This document shows positions 1-5,094 of a stretch of 12,048 bases of DNA, in pieces. Every line of letters starts with the position of its first letter. Position 1 is the stretch's first letter. A program made the translations under genes and the position numbers. The stretch is from JBMORO01 sp049322295 (GTDB lineage Bacteria; Patescibacteriota; Minisyncoccia; RBG-13-40-8-A): NCBI GenBank assembly GCA_049322295.1, contig JBMORO010000032.1, positions 1 through 12,048 of the forward strand, read 5' to 3'. The notes below the pieces were generated by a model that was not told the DNA's origin, ran no database searches, and saw only the letters and a program-made list of their open reading frames with translations.

Positions 1-19
1 TCCGGCGGCTCCTGAAAAG

Positions 20-160
20 TAGGCTCGGGACCATCCCCGCAGGATTACTTACTTCAACCCGCGGTGAGAAGTAAGACGCCAAATGAAGGAACCGTGGATG
101 AAATAGCGTAACCAATCGCTAACCGCCAACCATATAATGTGTTGCTCCACGGCCACTCTC
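20..160 (+). ncRNA. Structured RNA region A (leader-like, unassigned)
   Basis: This stretch has no convincing ORF but contains well-formed hairpins. They are CGGG/CCCG (26-29 with 36-39, extendable by CT/AG across a bulge), CTTACTTC/GAAGTAAG (48-55 with 68-75, 8 bp perfect), and CCGTGGA/TCCACGG (92-98 with 146-152, 7 bp perfect), which encloses TAGCG/CGCTA (104-108 with 117-121). It runs directly into the repeated hairpin module at 162-206 and then the gene at 244, so it may be that gene's 5' leader or a separate RNA. The 5' limit is unknown because the window begins at or inside it. I could not match it to tmRNA, RNase P RNA, SRP RNA or a known riboswitch. The strand is inferred from the downstream gene. 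Confidence 0.45.
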
Positions 161-161
161 T

Positions 162-206
162 TCTCTTCCAGAGTTAATCATTTTTGATGATTGACTCTGT
201 GAGGGA
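162..206 (+). repeat. 45-nt hairpin module, copy 1
   Basis: Copy 1 of a 45-nt sequence found again at 951-995, with 42 of 45 positions identical by direct alignment. Its core is a 12-bp stem, 170-181 with 187-198, with one G-U pair and a 5-nt loop. No T-run follows, so it is not a terminator. It lies 23 nt before the GGAGG of the gene at 244. Confidence 0.75.
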
Positions 207-243
207 GAAATCCCCAAAATTGAATAATGGAGGAAGTGGAATA

Positions 244-750
244 ATGAAACCCGTTAATATTTTGTTCTGCGATGATAACCCTTGGCGACATGAACTATTT
301 GTTACCCGGGTTGCACAACCGCTTCTTAATGAAGCGCCAGAAGGTTCTTTCAAATTCTTTTTTAGCGAGAGTTTAGCAAAATTCGTAGAGGATGAGTATT
401 CTAATATAGGGAAAAAATTAGGAGCAAAATCTGTAGAATCATGGATAGAAGAGGAAAAACTTCGGGCGGACCTCGTAGTGACAGATTTGGACTTTACTCA
501 ATTTGGTAAAGGGAATTTGAGAACAGGTTTAGAAATAATTGAGTATTGTCAGAAATTTGCTGTACCATGGTGTCAATACCTTCTGATATCTGCGGACCTT
601 GCATGGATTGCTAACGAACGCCAGTTTATTAAATTAGTGGAAAGGGGCATGAAATACGTAGAGCTCAATAAAGTTTCTGCCGAAGACAATTGGAATCTGG
701 TGAAGAAACAGGTAAAAACTCTCATCGAAGAAGTTAGAAAAAAACCTTGA
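244..750 (+). CDS. Atypical response-regulator receiver-like protein
   Basis: A 168-residue protein that looks like a divergent single-domain receiver. The spacing of key residues fits the fold: an acidic pair D10-D11 after the first hydrophobic strand (VNILFCDD), a candidate phosphoacceptor D81 at the end of DLVVTD, S116 in YLLISAD in the Ser/Thr position, and K143 in LNK as the conserved lysine. There is extra helical sequence of about 25-30 residues (roughly 42-72) between the first and third strands, unlike compact CheY-type receivers. No output domain follows and no histidine kinase is nearby. The ATG at 244 is chosen because GGAGG at 229-233 lies 10 nt upstream. An in-frame ATG at 184 falls inside the hairpin and has no such site. 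The family call rests on residue pattern only; it could be a pseudo-receiver or another Rossmann-like domain. Confidence 0.6.
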   Translation: MKPVNILFCDDNPWRHELFVTRVAQPLLNEAPEGSFKFFFSESLAKFVEDEYSNIGKKLGAKSVESWIEEEKLRADLVVTDLDFTQFGKGNLRTGLEIIEYCQKFAVPWCQYLLISADLAWIANERQFIKLVERGMKYVELNKVSAEDNWNLVKKQVKTLIEEVRKKP

Positions 751-784
751 CTACGATCAGTTAGTTATCCTTCAGATGAGGGGA

Positions 785-950
785 GTAGTCGCCGTACTCG
801 GAGCCTGCTGAGTCCGAGGAAAAATCCGCTGCAAACGCGGACTCTCATTCTGAGAGTAAACAGGCTATAGACAGGTATAGACCAGGTAAACCTGTCAGAA
901 GTGGCTGAATCTTGCCACTCGCACCTTACTGGCAAGTCAACGCACTTGCC
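785..950 (+). ncRNA. Structured RNA region B: six consecutive hairpins
   Basis: The 274 nt between the two small genes hold no ORF but an unbroken string of perfect inverted repeats: CTCGGA/TCCGAG (797-802 with 813-818), TCCGC/GCGGA (825-829 with 837-841), ACTCTCA/TGAGAGT (841-847 with 851-857), GACAGGT/ACCTGTC (870-876 with 890-896), AGTGGC/GCCACT (900-905 with 914-919) and GGCAAGT/ACTTGCC (931-937 with 944-950). A seventh hairpin follows directly (951-995). Within 861-889 a CAGG-TATAGA-like unit occurs about three times in tandem. No terminator is visible between the upstream stop at 750 and this region, so it may be an intercistronic RNA or a leader of the gene at 1025. It matches no RNA family that I recognise. 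Confidence 0.6.
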
Positions 951-995
951 TCTCTTCCAGAGTTAATCATTTTAAATGGTTGACTCTGTGAGGGA
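951..995 (+). repeat. 45-nt hairpin module, copy 2
   Basis: Second copy of the module at 162-206. Stem 959-970 pairs with 976-987, including two G-U pairs. Relative to copy 1, the base opposite T967 is G instead of A, a change that keeps the pair. CCTC (949-952) can also pair with GAGG (990-993). It ends 17 nt before the Shine-Dalgarno sequence of the gene at 1025. Confidence 0.75.
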
Positions 996-1024
996 AATTA
1001 AAAATTTCATATAAGGAGGCGAAA

Positions 1025-1477
1025 GTGCTTAAATTATTTAAAAAGAGTGGCGCGAAACGCAACGCAAAAAATCTTCTTGGGATGATTGTGGAATCTCTAA
1101 AAGAGAAGGGCGCAGATATGGATAGAGGTTTTAGGTATGAAGGTAATCCTGCAGCAATTGGGTATTTTCATACTGGTAGGATAACAATTCGTATCTGTGA
1201 AGATGCCCTCGAAACCATACTTGATTTACCGGGCAACACTCAGTTGGCGCGAGCATTACAAACGAAGGTAAGGCAGAAATACGGGTATGGAGGCTATACG
1301 GTGGTAACAGCGAACGAAATTAATTCAGTAAACCCGGAGGAGATTGCCAAGGACCTATGTGAAACAATTCTGTACTATGAAAGAATACAAAAAGAAACCG
1401 CAGAAATTGGAAAAGAGATTGACGCTAAAATTCGAGAAATCATTGAAAAACTCAATGTCTCTGAACAAAAAACCTGA
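1025..1477 (+). CDS. Hypothetical protein, 150 residues
   Basis: I do not recognise this protein. It starts with GTG at 1025, supported by AAGGAGG at 1013-1019. The N-terminus is basic (KLFKKSGAKRNAKN) and might bind nucleic acid. The middle, about residues 35-105, looks like a small alpha/beta domain, with a GRITIRI strand and a YGYGGYTVVTA segment. The C-terminal 40 residues are charged and helical, probably a coiled coil. There is no signal peptide or membrane segment, so a cytoplasmic location is expected. It is the last gene before the terminator at 1516 and probably shares a transcript with the receiver-like gene at 244, since no terminator lies between them. Both genes carry the same 45-nt hairpin module upstream, which suggests common control. 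Confidence 0.75.
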   Translation: MLKLFKKSGAKRNAKNLLGMIVESLKEKGADMDRGFRYEGNPAAIGYFHTGRITIRICEDALETILDLPGNTQLARALQTKVRQKYGYGGYTVVTANEINSVNPEEIAKDLCETILYYERIQKETAEIGKEIDAKIREIIEKLNVSEQKT

Positions 1478-1515
1478 CTCCAATTAAGAGTTTTCGACCA
1501 TCCTGTAAAAGGTTT

Positions 1516-1547
1516 GACCCTACCCAAACAAAAAGGGTCTTTTTTTA
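1516..1547 (+). terminator. Rho-independent terminator after the 150-aa gene
   Basis: Perfect 6-bp stem GACCCT/AGGGTC (1516-1521 with 1534-1539), a 12-nt loop, and an uninterrupted run of eight T. It separates the small-gene unit from dnaN. Confidence 0.8.
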
Positions 1548-1553
1548 TTTCCC

Positions 1554-1582
1554 TTGATTTTTTAAAAGAAAAGGGGTAGAAT
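1554..1582 (+). promoter_or_regulatory. Sigma-70-type promoter of dnaN
   Basis: TTGATT (1554-1559), a 17-nt spacer and TAGAAT (1577-1582). The predicted transcription start is near 1589, giving a leader of about 50 nt. The block TAGAATGGAGT (1577-1587) recurs exactly in the promoter at 2792-2802. Confidence 0.75.
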
Positions 1583-1595
1583 GGAGTAAGTAAAA

Positions 1596-1633
1596 ATAAG
1601 GAGGGTTTGCTCCTTATAATTTTAAATAGGAGG
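1596..1633 (+). promoter_or_regulatory. dnaN leader hairpin with decoy and true Shine-Dalgarno
   Basis: A perfect 8-bp stem ATAAGGAG/CTCCTTAT (1596-1603 with 1610-1617) with a 6-nt loop. Its 5' arm looks like a Shine-Dalgarno sequence. Its 3' arm CTCCT could instead pair with the true site AGGAGG at 1628-1633, which is 6 nt before the ATG. Competing pairing could tune translation; this is inference. Confidence 0.5.
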
Positions 1634-1639
1634 TAAATA

Positions 1640-2716
1640 ATGAGAGTATTGGTAAAACGAAAAGATTTTCTGAATCTATTATCTGGAACAAGTTTAATAA
1701 CTATTCGCGAAACTCAGATTCCGATGCTTGAACACATTTTGCTTGTAGTTGAGAAAGATGAGTTAAAGGGCACGGTTAGCAACTTAGAGCAATATCTTAT
1801 CAAATCTTGTAAAGTTACTACCGAGGGAGAAGGTAAAATTTGCGTAAGGCCAGGACTATTGGAAAAATTTCTTAAGTTAACAAAAGGAGAAAAAGCAACA
1901 CTTGCTATACATAATAACAAGCTCTCAGTCCAAGTGGAAAACGCCTCTCTTATCTTAGAAGGATTATCATCCGAAGATTTCCCTAAAATTCCTCAAGTTG
2001 AAGGTAAGTCAATAAAAGTTTCTGGACTTCTCAAAGCCCTGAAAGGAATTGCTTACGCAATGGCCAAGAGCGAATTTAGACCCGCTCTCTGTGGAGTTTG
2101 TTTTAGTCCTTGTGGAAACAGAATAGAATTAGCAGCTACTGATGGTTCCCGTTTAGTAGTAACCACAATAGAAGCAGATAATGAATTACCTTATCAGTTT
2201 ATTCTGCCAGCTAAGATGGTTCAAATAATTTTAAAGCTTAAGCTGGACGAGGTGGTGATAAGGACAGGTAAAGAAGCCTCTCAAACATCCTATGTTGCTA
2301 TCAATAAAGATGAAGAGCTTACCCTAATAAGTTTTACAATTCAGGCAGAGTATCCTAATTATAAGCCCTTTATAGTTATCCCTAAAGAAGCTATGGCGCT
2401 GAAGGTTAAGGCTGAAGAATTAAGGAAAGGGTTGGTAATTACTTCCAGCTTACTTACTTCATCCAGATTTAAAACAGTTAGTCTTCGAGTCGAAGAGGGC
2501 CTAATTCTCTCTAGTGAATATCGGGAGATGGGAAGAGTTAGTGTGAAGATGGATGCGGAAGGGATTATAGCAGCCCTTAATTTTAATGAGAAATATCTTA
2601 AGGATGTATTGGACAGGGTTGAGGGAGAGATTATATTGTATACTACAGGGTCAGAAAAACCCTTATCTATTTCCTACCAGGATTTCCTCCATGTGTTGAT
2701 GCCATGTCGTAGATAG
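1640..2716 (+). CDS. dnaN: DNA polymerase III subunit beta (sliding clamp)
   Basis: A 358-residue protein, close to the usual 365-380 of bacterial beta clamps. The clamp dimerises into a ring that holds Pol III and repair polymerases on DNA. Recognisable features are the SEFRPALCGV segment (about 144-153), the ATDGSRL motif (166-172) where families have ATDGHRL, three repeated alpha/beta domains in outline, and the C-terminal LMPCRR ending that resembles the MPMRL terminus lining the partner-binding pocket. Conservation is patchy, so this is a divergent clamp; a second or element-borne clamp cannot be excluded. The ATG is supported by AGGAGG 6 nt upstream. It is transcribed alone: its own promoter at 1554 and a terminator at 2726. 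dnaA and recF are not adjacent. dnaE lies in the same window on the other strand. Confidence 0.9.
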   Translation: MRVLVKRKDFLNLLSGTSLITIRETQIPMLEHILLVVEKDELKGTVSNLEQYLIKSCKVTTEGEGKICVRPGLLEKFLKLTKGEKATLAIHNNKLSVQVENASLILEGLSSEDFPKIPQVEGKSIKVSGLLKALKGIAYAMAKSEFRPALCGVCFSPCGNRIELAATDGSRLVVTTIEADNELPYQFILPAKMVQIILKLKLDEVVIRTGKEASQTSYVAINKDEELTLISFTIQAEYPNYKPFIVIPKEAMALKVKAEELRKGLVITSSLLTSSRFKTVSLRVEEGLILSSEYREMGRVSVKMDAEGIIAALNFNEKYLKDVLDRVEGEIILYTTGSEKPLSISYQDFLHVLMPCRR

Positions 2717-2725
2717 CGGTTTACA

Positions 2726-2764
2726 ATGGGCAAGACTGAACAGTTTTGCCCATATTTTATTTTC
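2726..2764 (+). terminator. Rho-independent terminator after dnaN
   Basis: Perfect 8-bp stem ATGGGCAA/TTGCCCAT (2726-2733 with 2746-2753), followed by a T-rich tract broken by single A residues. Confidence 0.8.
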
Positions 2765-2768
2765 ATCC

Positions 2769-2797
2769 TTGCAAAATTTTGGGAAAAAGGTTAGAAT
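2769..2797 (+). promoter_or_regulatory. Sigma-70-type promoter of the dCMP deaminase gene
   Basis: TTGCAA (2769-2774), a 17-nt spacer and TAGAAT (2792-2797). TAGAATGGAGT is shared with the dnaN promoter, as is an A/G-rich tract just before the -10 box. This suggests that both genes use one promoter type or regulator. Confidence 0.7.
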
Positions 2798-2819
2798 GGA
2801 GTTTTGAATTTAAAAAAGC

Positions 2820-2854
2820 CCTCCTACGCATGAAGCTACGGAGGACAAAGGAGG
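2820..2854 (+). promoter_or_regulatory. Deaminase leader hairpin with decoy and true Shine-Dalgarno
   Basis: CCTCC (2820-2824) pairs with GGAGG (2840-2844). The inner pairs TA/TA and GC/GC extend the stem across single-base bulges. CCTCCT could alternatively pair over 6 bp with the true site AGGAGG (2849-2854), which lies 8 nt before the TTG start. The layout parallels the dnaN leader but with the arms in a different order. Confidence 0.45.
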
Positions 2855-2862
2855 TTTGAACA

Positions 2863-3345
2863 TTGAAAAATAAAAGAAAATCTTGGGACGAATATTTTAT
2901 TACTTTGTTAGATTCAGTAGCAGGAAGAGCGACTTGTGATAGAGGAGAGAACGCGGCGATTATTGTTAAAAATAATCGGATATTAACAACTGGCTATGTT
3001 GGTTCGCCATCTGGTTTGTCTCATTGTGATGAGATTGGACACCTGGTGAGGAGAGTAATGGATGAAGAAGGAAATATTTCTCAGCACTGCATTAGAACCA
3101 ATCACGCTGAAGAGAATGCCATTCTTCAAGCAGCTCGTTACGGCCCACCAATTGATGGAGCGACAATTTATTCTAAAATGACCCCTTGTTTTAATTGTGC
3201 CAAGATGATAATTCAGGCTGGAATAAAAAGAGTAGTGGCTATAAAGAGATACCATGCAGATTTATTATCAATAGCAGCATTTACGGAGGCAGAAGTAAAA
3301 CTTGATATTTTGAAACAGGAGGTAGTTAAGTATCAGAATCAATAA
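2863..3345 (+). CDS. dCMP deaminase (ComEB-type cytidine/deoxycytidylate deaminase)
   Basis: A 160-residue zinc-dependent deaminase that converts dCMP to dUMP, the precursor of dTMP. Visible motifs are SWDEYF at the N-terminus, GSPSGLSHCDE (47-57), the catalytic HAE at 81-83 (metal-binding H81, proton-shuttling E83), and PCFNC, whose C109 and C112 complete the zinc site. The order and spacing match the dCMP deaminase/ComEB family rather than tRNA adenosine deaminase. The start is TTG at 2863, chosen because AAAGGAGG ends 8 nt upstream and the family motif SWDEYF begins at residue 7. It has its own promoter (2769) and terminator (3344). The promoter shared with dnaN suggests that clamp and thymidylate precursor supply are co-regulated, which is inference. 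Confidence 0.92.
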   Translation: MKNKRKSWDEYFITLLDSVAGRATCDRGENAAIIVKNNRILTTGYVGSPSGLSHCDEIGHLVRRVMDEEGNISQHCIRTNHAEENAILQAARYGPPIDGATIYSKMTPCFNCAKMIIQAGIKRVVAIKRYHADLLSIAAFTEAEVKLDILKQEVVKYQNQ

Positions 3346-3366
3346 GACCCCTTTGGGGGCTTTTTT
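3344..3366 (+). terminator. Rho-independent terminator after the deaminase gene
   Basis: Stem AAGaCCCC with GGGGgCTT (3344-3351 with 3355-3362) around a TTT loop, with one A-G mismatch, then six T. The stem begins inside the TAA stop codon. Confidence 0.75.
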
Positions 3367-3396
3367 ACCCCCACACCAAAATTTTGGTGTGGGGGT
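3367..3396. repeat. Perfect 30-bp palindrome, GGTGTGGGGG family, intergenic copy
   Basis: Arms ACCCCCACACCAAAA and its exact reverse complement meet with no spacer. The outer 13 bases of each arm recur, with one extra base, at 5665-5695 inside the MiaA-coding part of the fusion gene, while the centre differs. This marks a dispersed palindromic repeat rather than only a terminator, although as RNA it could also act as a second terminator for the deaminase gene. Confidence 0.8.
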
Positions 3397-3418
3397 TTAT
3401 TAGTTCTTAAAAATGGGT

Positions 3419-3424
3419 TATTAT
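3419..3424 (+). promoter_or_regulatory. Possible -10 box for leaderless gatB
   Basis: TATTAT ends 8 nt before the gatB ATG, so transcription would begin at or within two bases of the start codon. No clear -35 box is present at the expected distance (TTTATT at 3396-3401 is weak) and there is no Shine-Dalgarno sequence. Confidence 0.35.
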
Positions 3425-3432
3425 AGAAACAT

Positions 3433-4869
3433 ATGACGAAATACCAACCCACAATCGGTCTTGAGATTCATGTAGAATTGAAAACCAAAACCAAGATGTT
3501 TTGCGATTGTTTAAATGAACCCTTGAAAAAAGAGCCAAATGTTAATATTTGTCCGATTTGCACTGGTCAGCCAGGCTCTTTGCCAGTAATCAATAAAGAA
3601 GCAGTAAATAGCGTAATAAAAACTGGTTTAGCTTTAAATTGCCAAATTGCTGAAAAAAGCTGGTTTGAAAGAAAAAATTATTTTTATCCGGATTTACCCA
3701 AAGGTTATCAGATATCCCAGTATGAGGCGCCGTTGTGCAGGAATGGTTATTTGGATATCAATAGCAAAAAAATAAAAATTCGCAGGATTCACTTGGAAGA
3801 AGATACAGGAAAGCTATTACATGATCAGGGTAAGGATTTTTCTTTGGTTGATTTTAATCGGGCCGGCATACCATTGATGGAATTAGTGACTGAGCCAGAT
3901 ATAACTTCAGCTATGGAGGCCAGGAAATTCGCTCAAGAATTACAATTAATTCTAAGATATTTGGGAATTTCTGATGCGGATATGGAAAAAGGGCAGATGA
4001 GAGTGGAGGCGAATGTTTCTTTAGATATGGGGACTAAAGTCGAGATTAAAAATTTAAATTCCTTTAGAAGTGTTGAAAGGGCAATTGATTATGAAATTGG
4101 AAGACAAAGAGAAATCTTAGAAAAAGGAGAAAAAGTAATTCATGAAACTCGGGGATGGAACGATACTAAACAACAGACCTTTTCTCAAAGAACAAAAGAA
4201 GAAGCTGAAGATTATAGGTATTTCCCTGAGCCAGATTTACCGCCCTTGAAAATTTCTTCTGAAGAAATAGAAAAATTAGGAGATATAGTTCCAGAACTGC
4301 CAGCTGCTCGGAGAGAAAGATTCAAAAAGGAATATAAAATTCCTGATTCGACTATAGATGCTTTAATAACATTTAAAAATTTAGGTGATTTTTTTGAAAG
4401 TACTGCCAGTGAATTAGATGCCTGGTTTAAATCAGGAAAAATAAAAACAGATTTGGATAAACTAATAAAACTAAGTGCTAATTATATTATGACCGAGTTT
4501 CCTAAGTATATTACTGCCGCTGGTGAAGTTAAAATGACTCCAGAAAATTTTGCCGAATTAATATATTTGACTTTTATTGGTGAAATTTCTTCAAGTGGCG
4601 CTCAAGAGGTTTTAAAAGAAATGTTTGTTAGCGGCAAAGACCCATCTCAAATTATTGAGAGTAGAAAACTAAAACAGGTGAGTGACGAGGAAGAACTTCA
4701 GATTGCCGTAGAAACAGTAATAAAAAATAATCCTCAGGCAATTGAGGATTATAAAAAGGGCAAAGAATCATCCTTGCAATTTCTAATTGGTCAGGTAATG
4801 CGAGAAACCAGGGGTCAAGCCAACCCCCGGATTGTAGGAAAAATATTTAAAAAGAAATTTAGAAAATAA
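3433..4869 (+). CDS. gatB: Aspartyl/glutamyl-tRNA amidotransferase subunit B
   Basis: A 478-residue GatB, the usual family length. Within GatCAB it activates Glu-tRNA(Gln) or Asp-tRNA(Asn) with ATP and amidates it using ammonia from GatA. It shows the N-terminal PTIGLEIHVEL signature (6-16), a four-cysteine zinc site (C24, C26, C40, C43), the FYPDLPKGYQISQYE motif, RIHLEEDTGKLLHD, and the VDFNRAGIPLMELVTEPDI block of the phosphotransfer site. A helical tail domain from about residue 325 ends in RGQANPRIVGKIFKKKF and contacts tRNA. gatA and gatC are not in the window, so the operon is split. The ATG lacks a Shine-Dalgarno sequence; a -10-like TATTAT just upstream suggests a leaderless message. 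All key motifs look intact. Confidence 0.97.
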   Translation: MTKYQPTIGLEIHVELKTKTKMFCDCLNEPLKKEPNVNICPICTGQPGSLPVINKEAVNSVIKTGLALNCQIAEKSWFERKNYFYPDLPKGYQISQYEAPLCRNGYLDINSKKIKIRRIHLEEDTGKLLHDQGKDFSLVDFNRAGIPLMELVTEPDITSAMEARKFAQELQLILRYLGISDADMEKGQMRVEANVSLDMGTKVEIKNLNSFRSVERAIDYEIGRQREILEKGEKVIHETRGWNDTKQQTFSQRTKEEAEDYRYFPEPDLPPLKISSEEIEKLGDIVPELPAARRERFKKEYKIPDSTIDALITFKNLGDFFESTASELDAWFKSGKIKTDLDKLIKLSANYIMTEFPKYITAAGEVKMTPENFAELIYLTFIGEISSSGAQEVLKEMFVSGKDPSQIIESRKLKQVSDEEELQIAVETVIKNNPQAIEDYKKGKESSLQFLIGQVMRETRGQANPRIVGKIFKKKFRK

Positions 4870-4890
4870 TTATTAAATAGACTTATAAAT

Positions 4891-5094
4891 ATGGAAAAAG
4901 AACCAAAGATTTCTCCGGAAGAACTTAAAAAGAAAGGCGAAGAGGCTCGGAAAAAGCTTCAGGAAGATTTAGACGAAGCTGTTTCTTTATCCGAGGAAGA
5001 AATTGAGAAGAGAATTTTTTCTATTGAAGGCGTGGAAAAGGGTAAAGATTGGGAAAAAATGAAAGAGCATTTAAGAAAGAAAAGAGGTGAGTAA
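4891..5094 (+). CDS. Small highly charged helical protein, hypothetical
   Basis: A 67-residue ORF starting 21 nt after the gatB stop. It is almost entirely Lys, Glu, Arg and Asp with a few hydrophobics, predicted as helix or coiled coil, with a SPEELKKKGEEARKKL stretch and a SLSEEEIEKRI stretch. It has no signal peptide, membrane segment or cysteine. No Shine-Dalgarno sequence precedes it, as with gatB, so it probably lies on the gatB transcript. Its last 24 nt overlap the end of the convergent fusion gene, with no terminator seen between them. I do not recognise a family. Such a composition can arise by chance in AT-rich DNA, but the position and uninterrupted frame favour a real gene. Confidence 0.55.
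   Translation: MEKEPKISPEELKKKGEEARKKLQEDLDEAVSLSEEEIEKRIFSIEGVEKGKDWEKMKEHLRKKRGE

Noticed and set aside
133..138. TATAAT as a promoter for the receiver-like gene
   Set aside because: It lies inside the CCGTGGA/TCCACGG stem and no -35 box occurs 16-18 nt upstream, so support is too weak to annotate.
184..243. Upstream ATG at 184 for the receiver-like gene
   Set aside because: It is within the 45-nt hairpin stem-loop and has no Shine-Dalgarno sequence. The ATG at 244 has GGAGG at ideal spacing and matches the expected receiver N-terminus.
780..788. GGGGAGTAG resembles the opening of the yybP-ykoY manganese riboswitch
   Set aside because: The conserved 3' half of that riboswitch and a matching closing helix at the right distance are not visible, and the downstream gene is not a metal transporter.
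805..825. CTGCTGAGTCCGAGGA resembles a hammerhead ribozyme core
   Set aside because: The core needs CTGATGA and GAAA. Here a catalytic-core base differs, and the stem II closing sequence and flanking stems do not fit.
20..950. tmRNA or RNase P RNA in regions A and B
   Set aside because: No tRNA-like ends, tag-peptide frame, GAGGAAAGTCCG block or ACAGAAA block could be found. An Infernal search would settle it.
162..995. Integron-type gene cassettes with attC sites
   Set aside because: The repeated hairpin lacks the RYYYAAC and GTTRRRY core sites, and it precedes the genes instead of following them. No integrase gene is present.
1714..1920. Antisense open frames opposite dnaN, the deaminase, the fusion gene and dnaE
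   Set aside because: They lie wholly within well-supported genes, have no start signals, and their translations look like complements of coding sequence.
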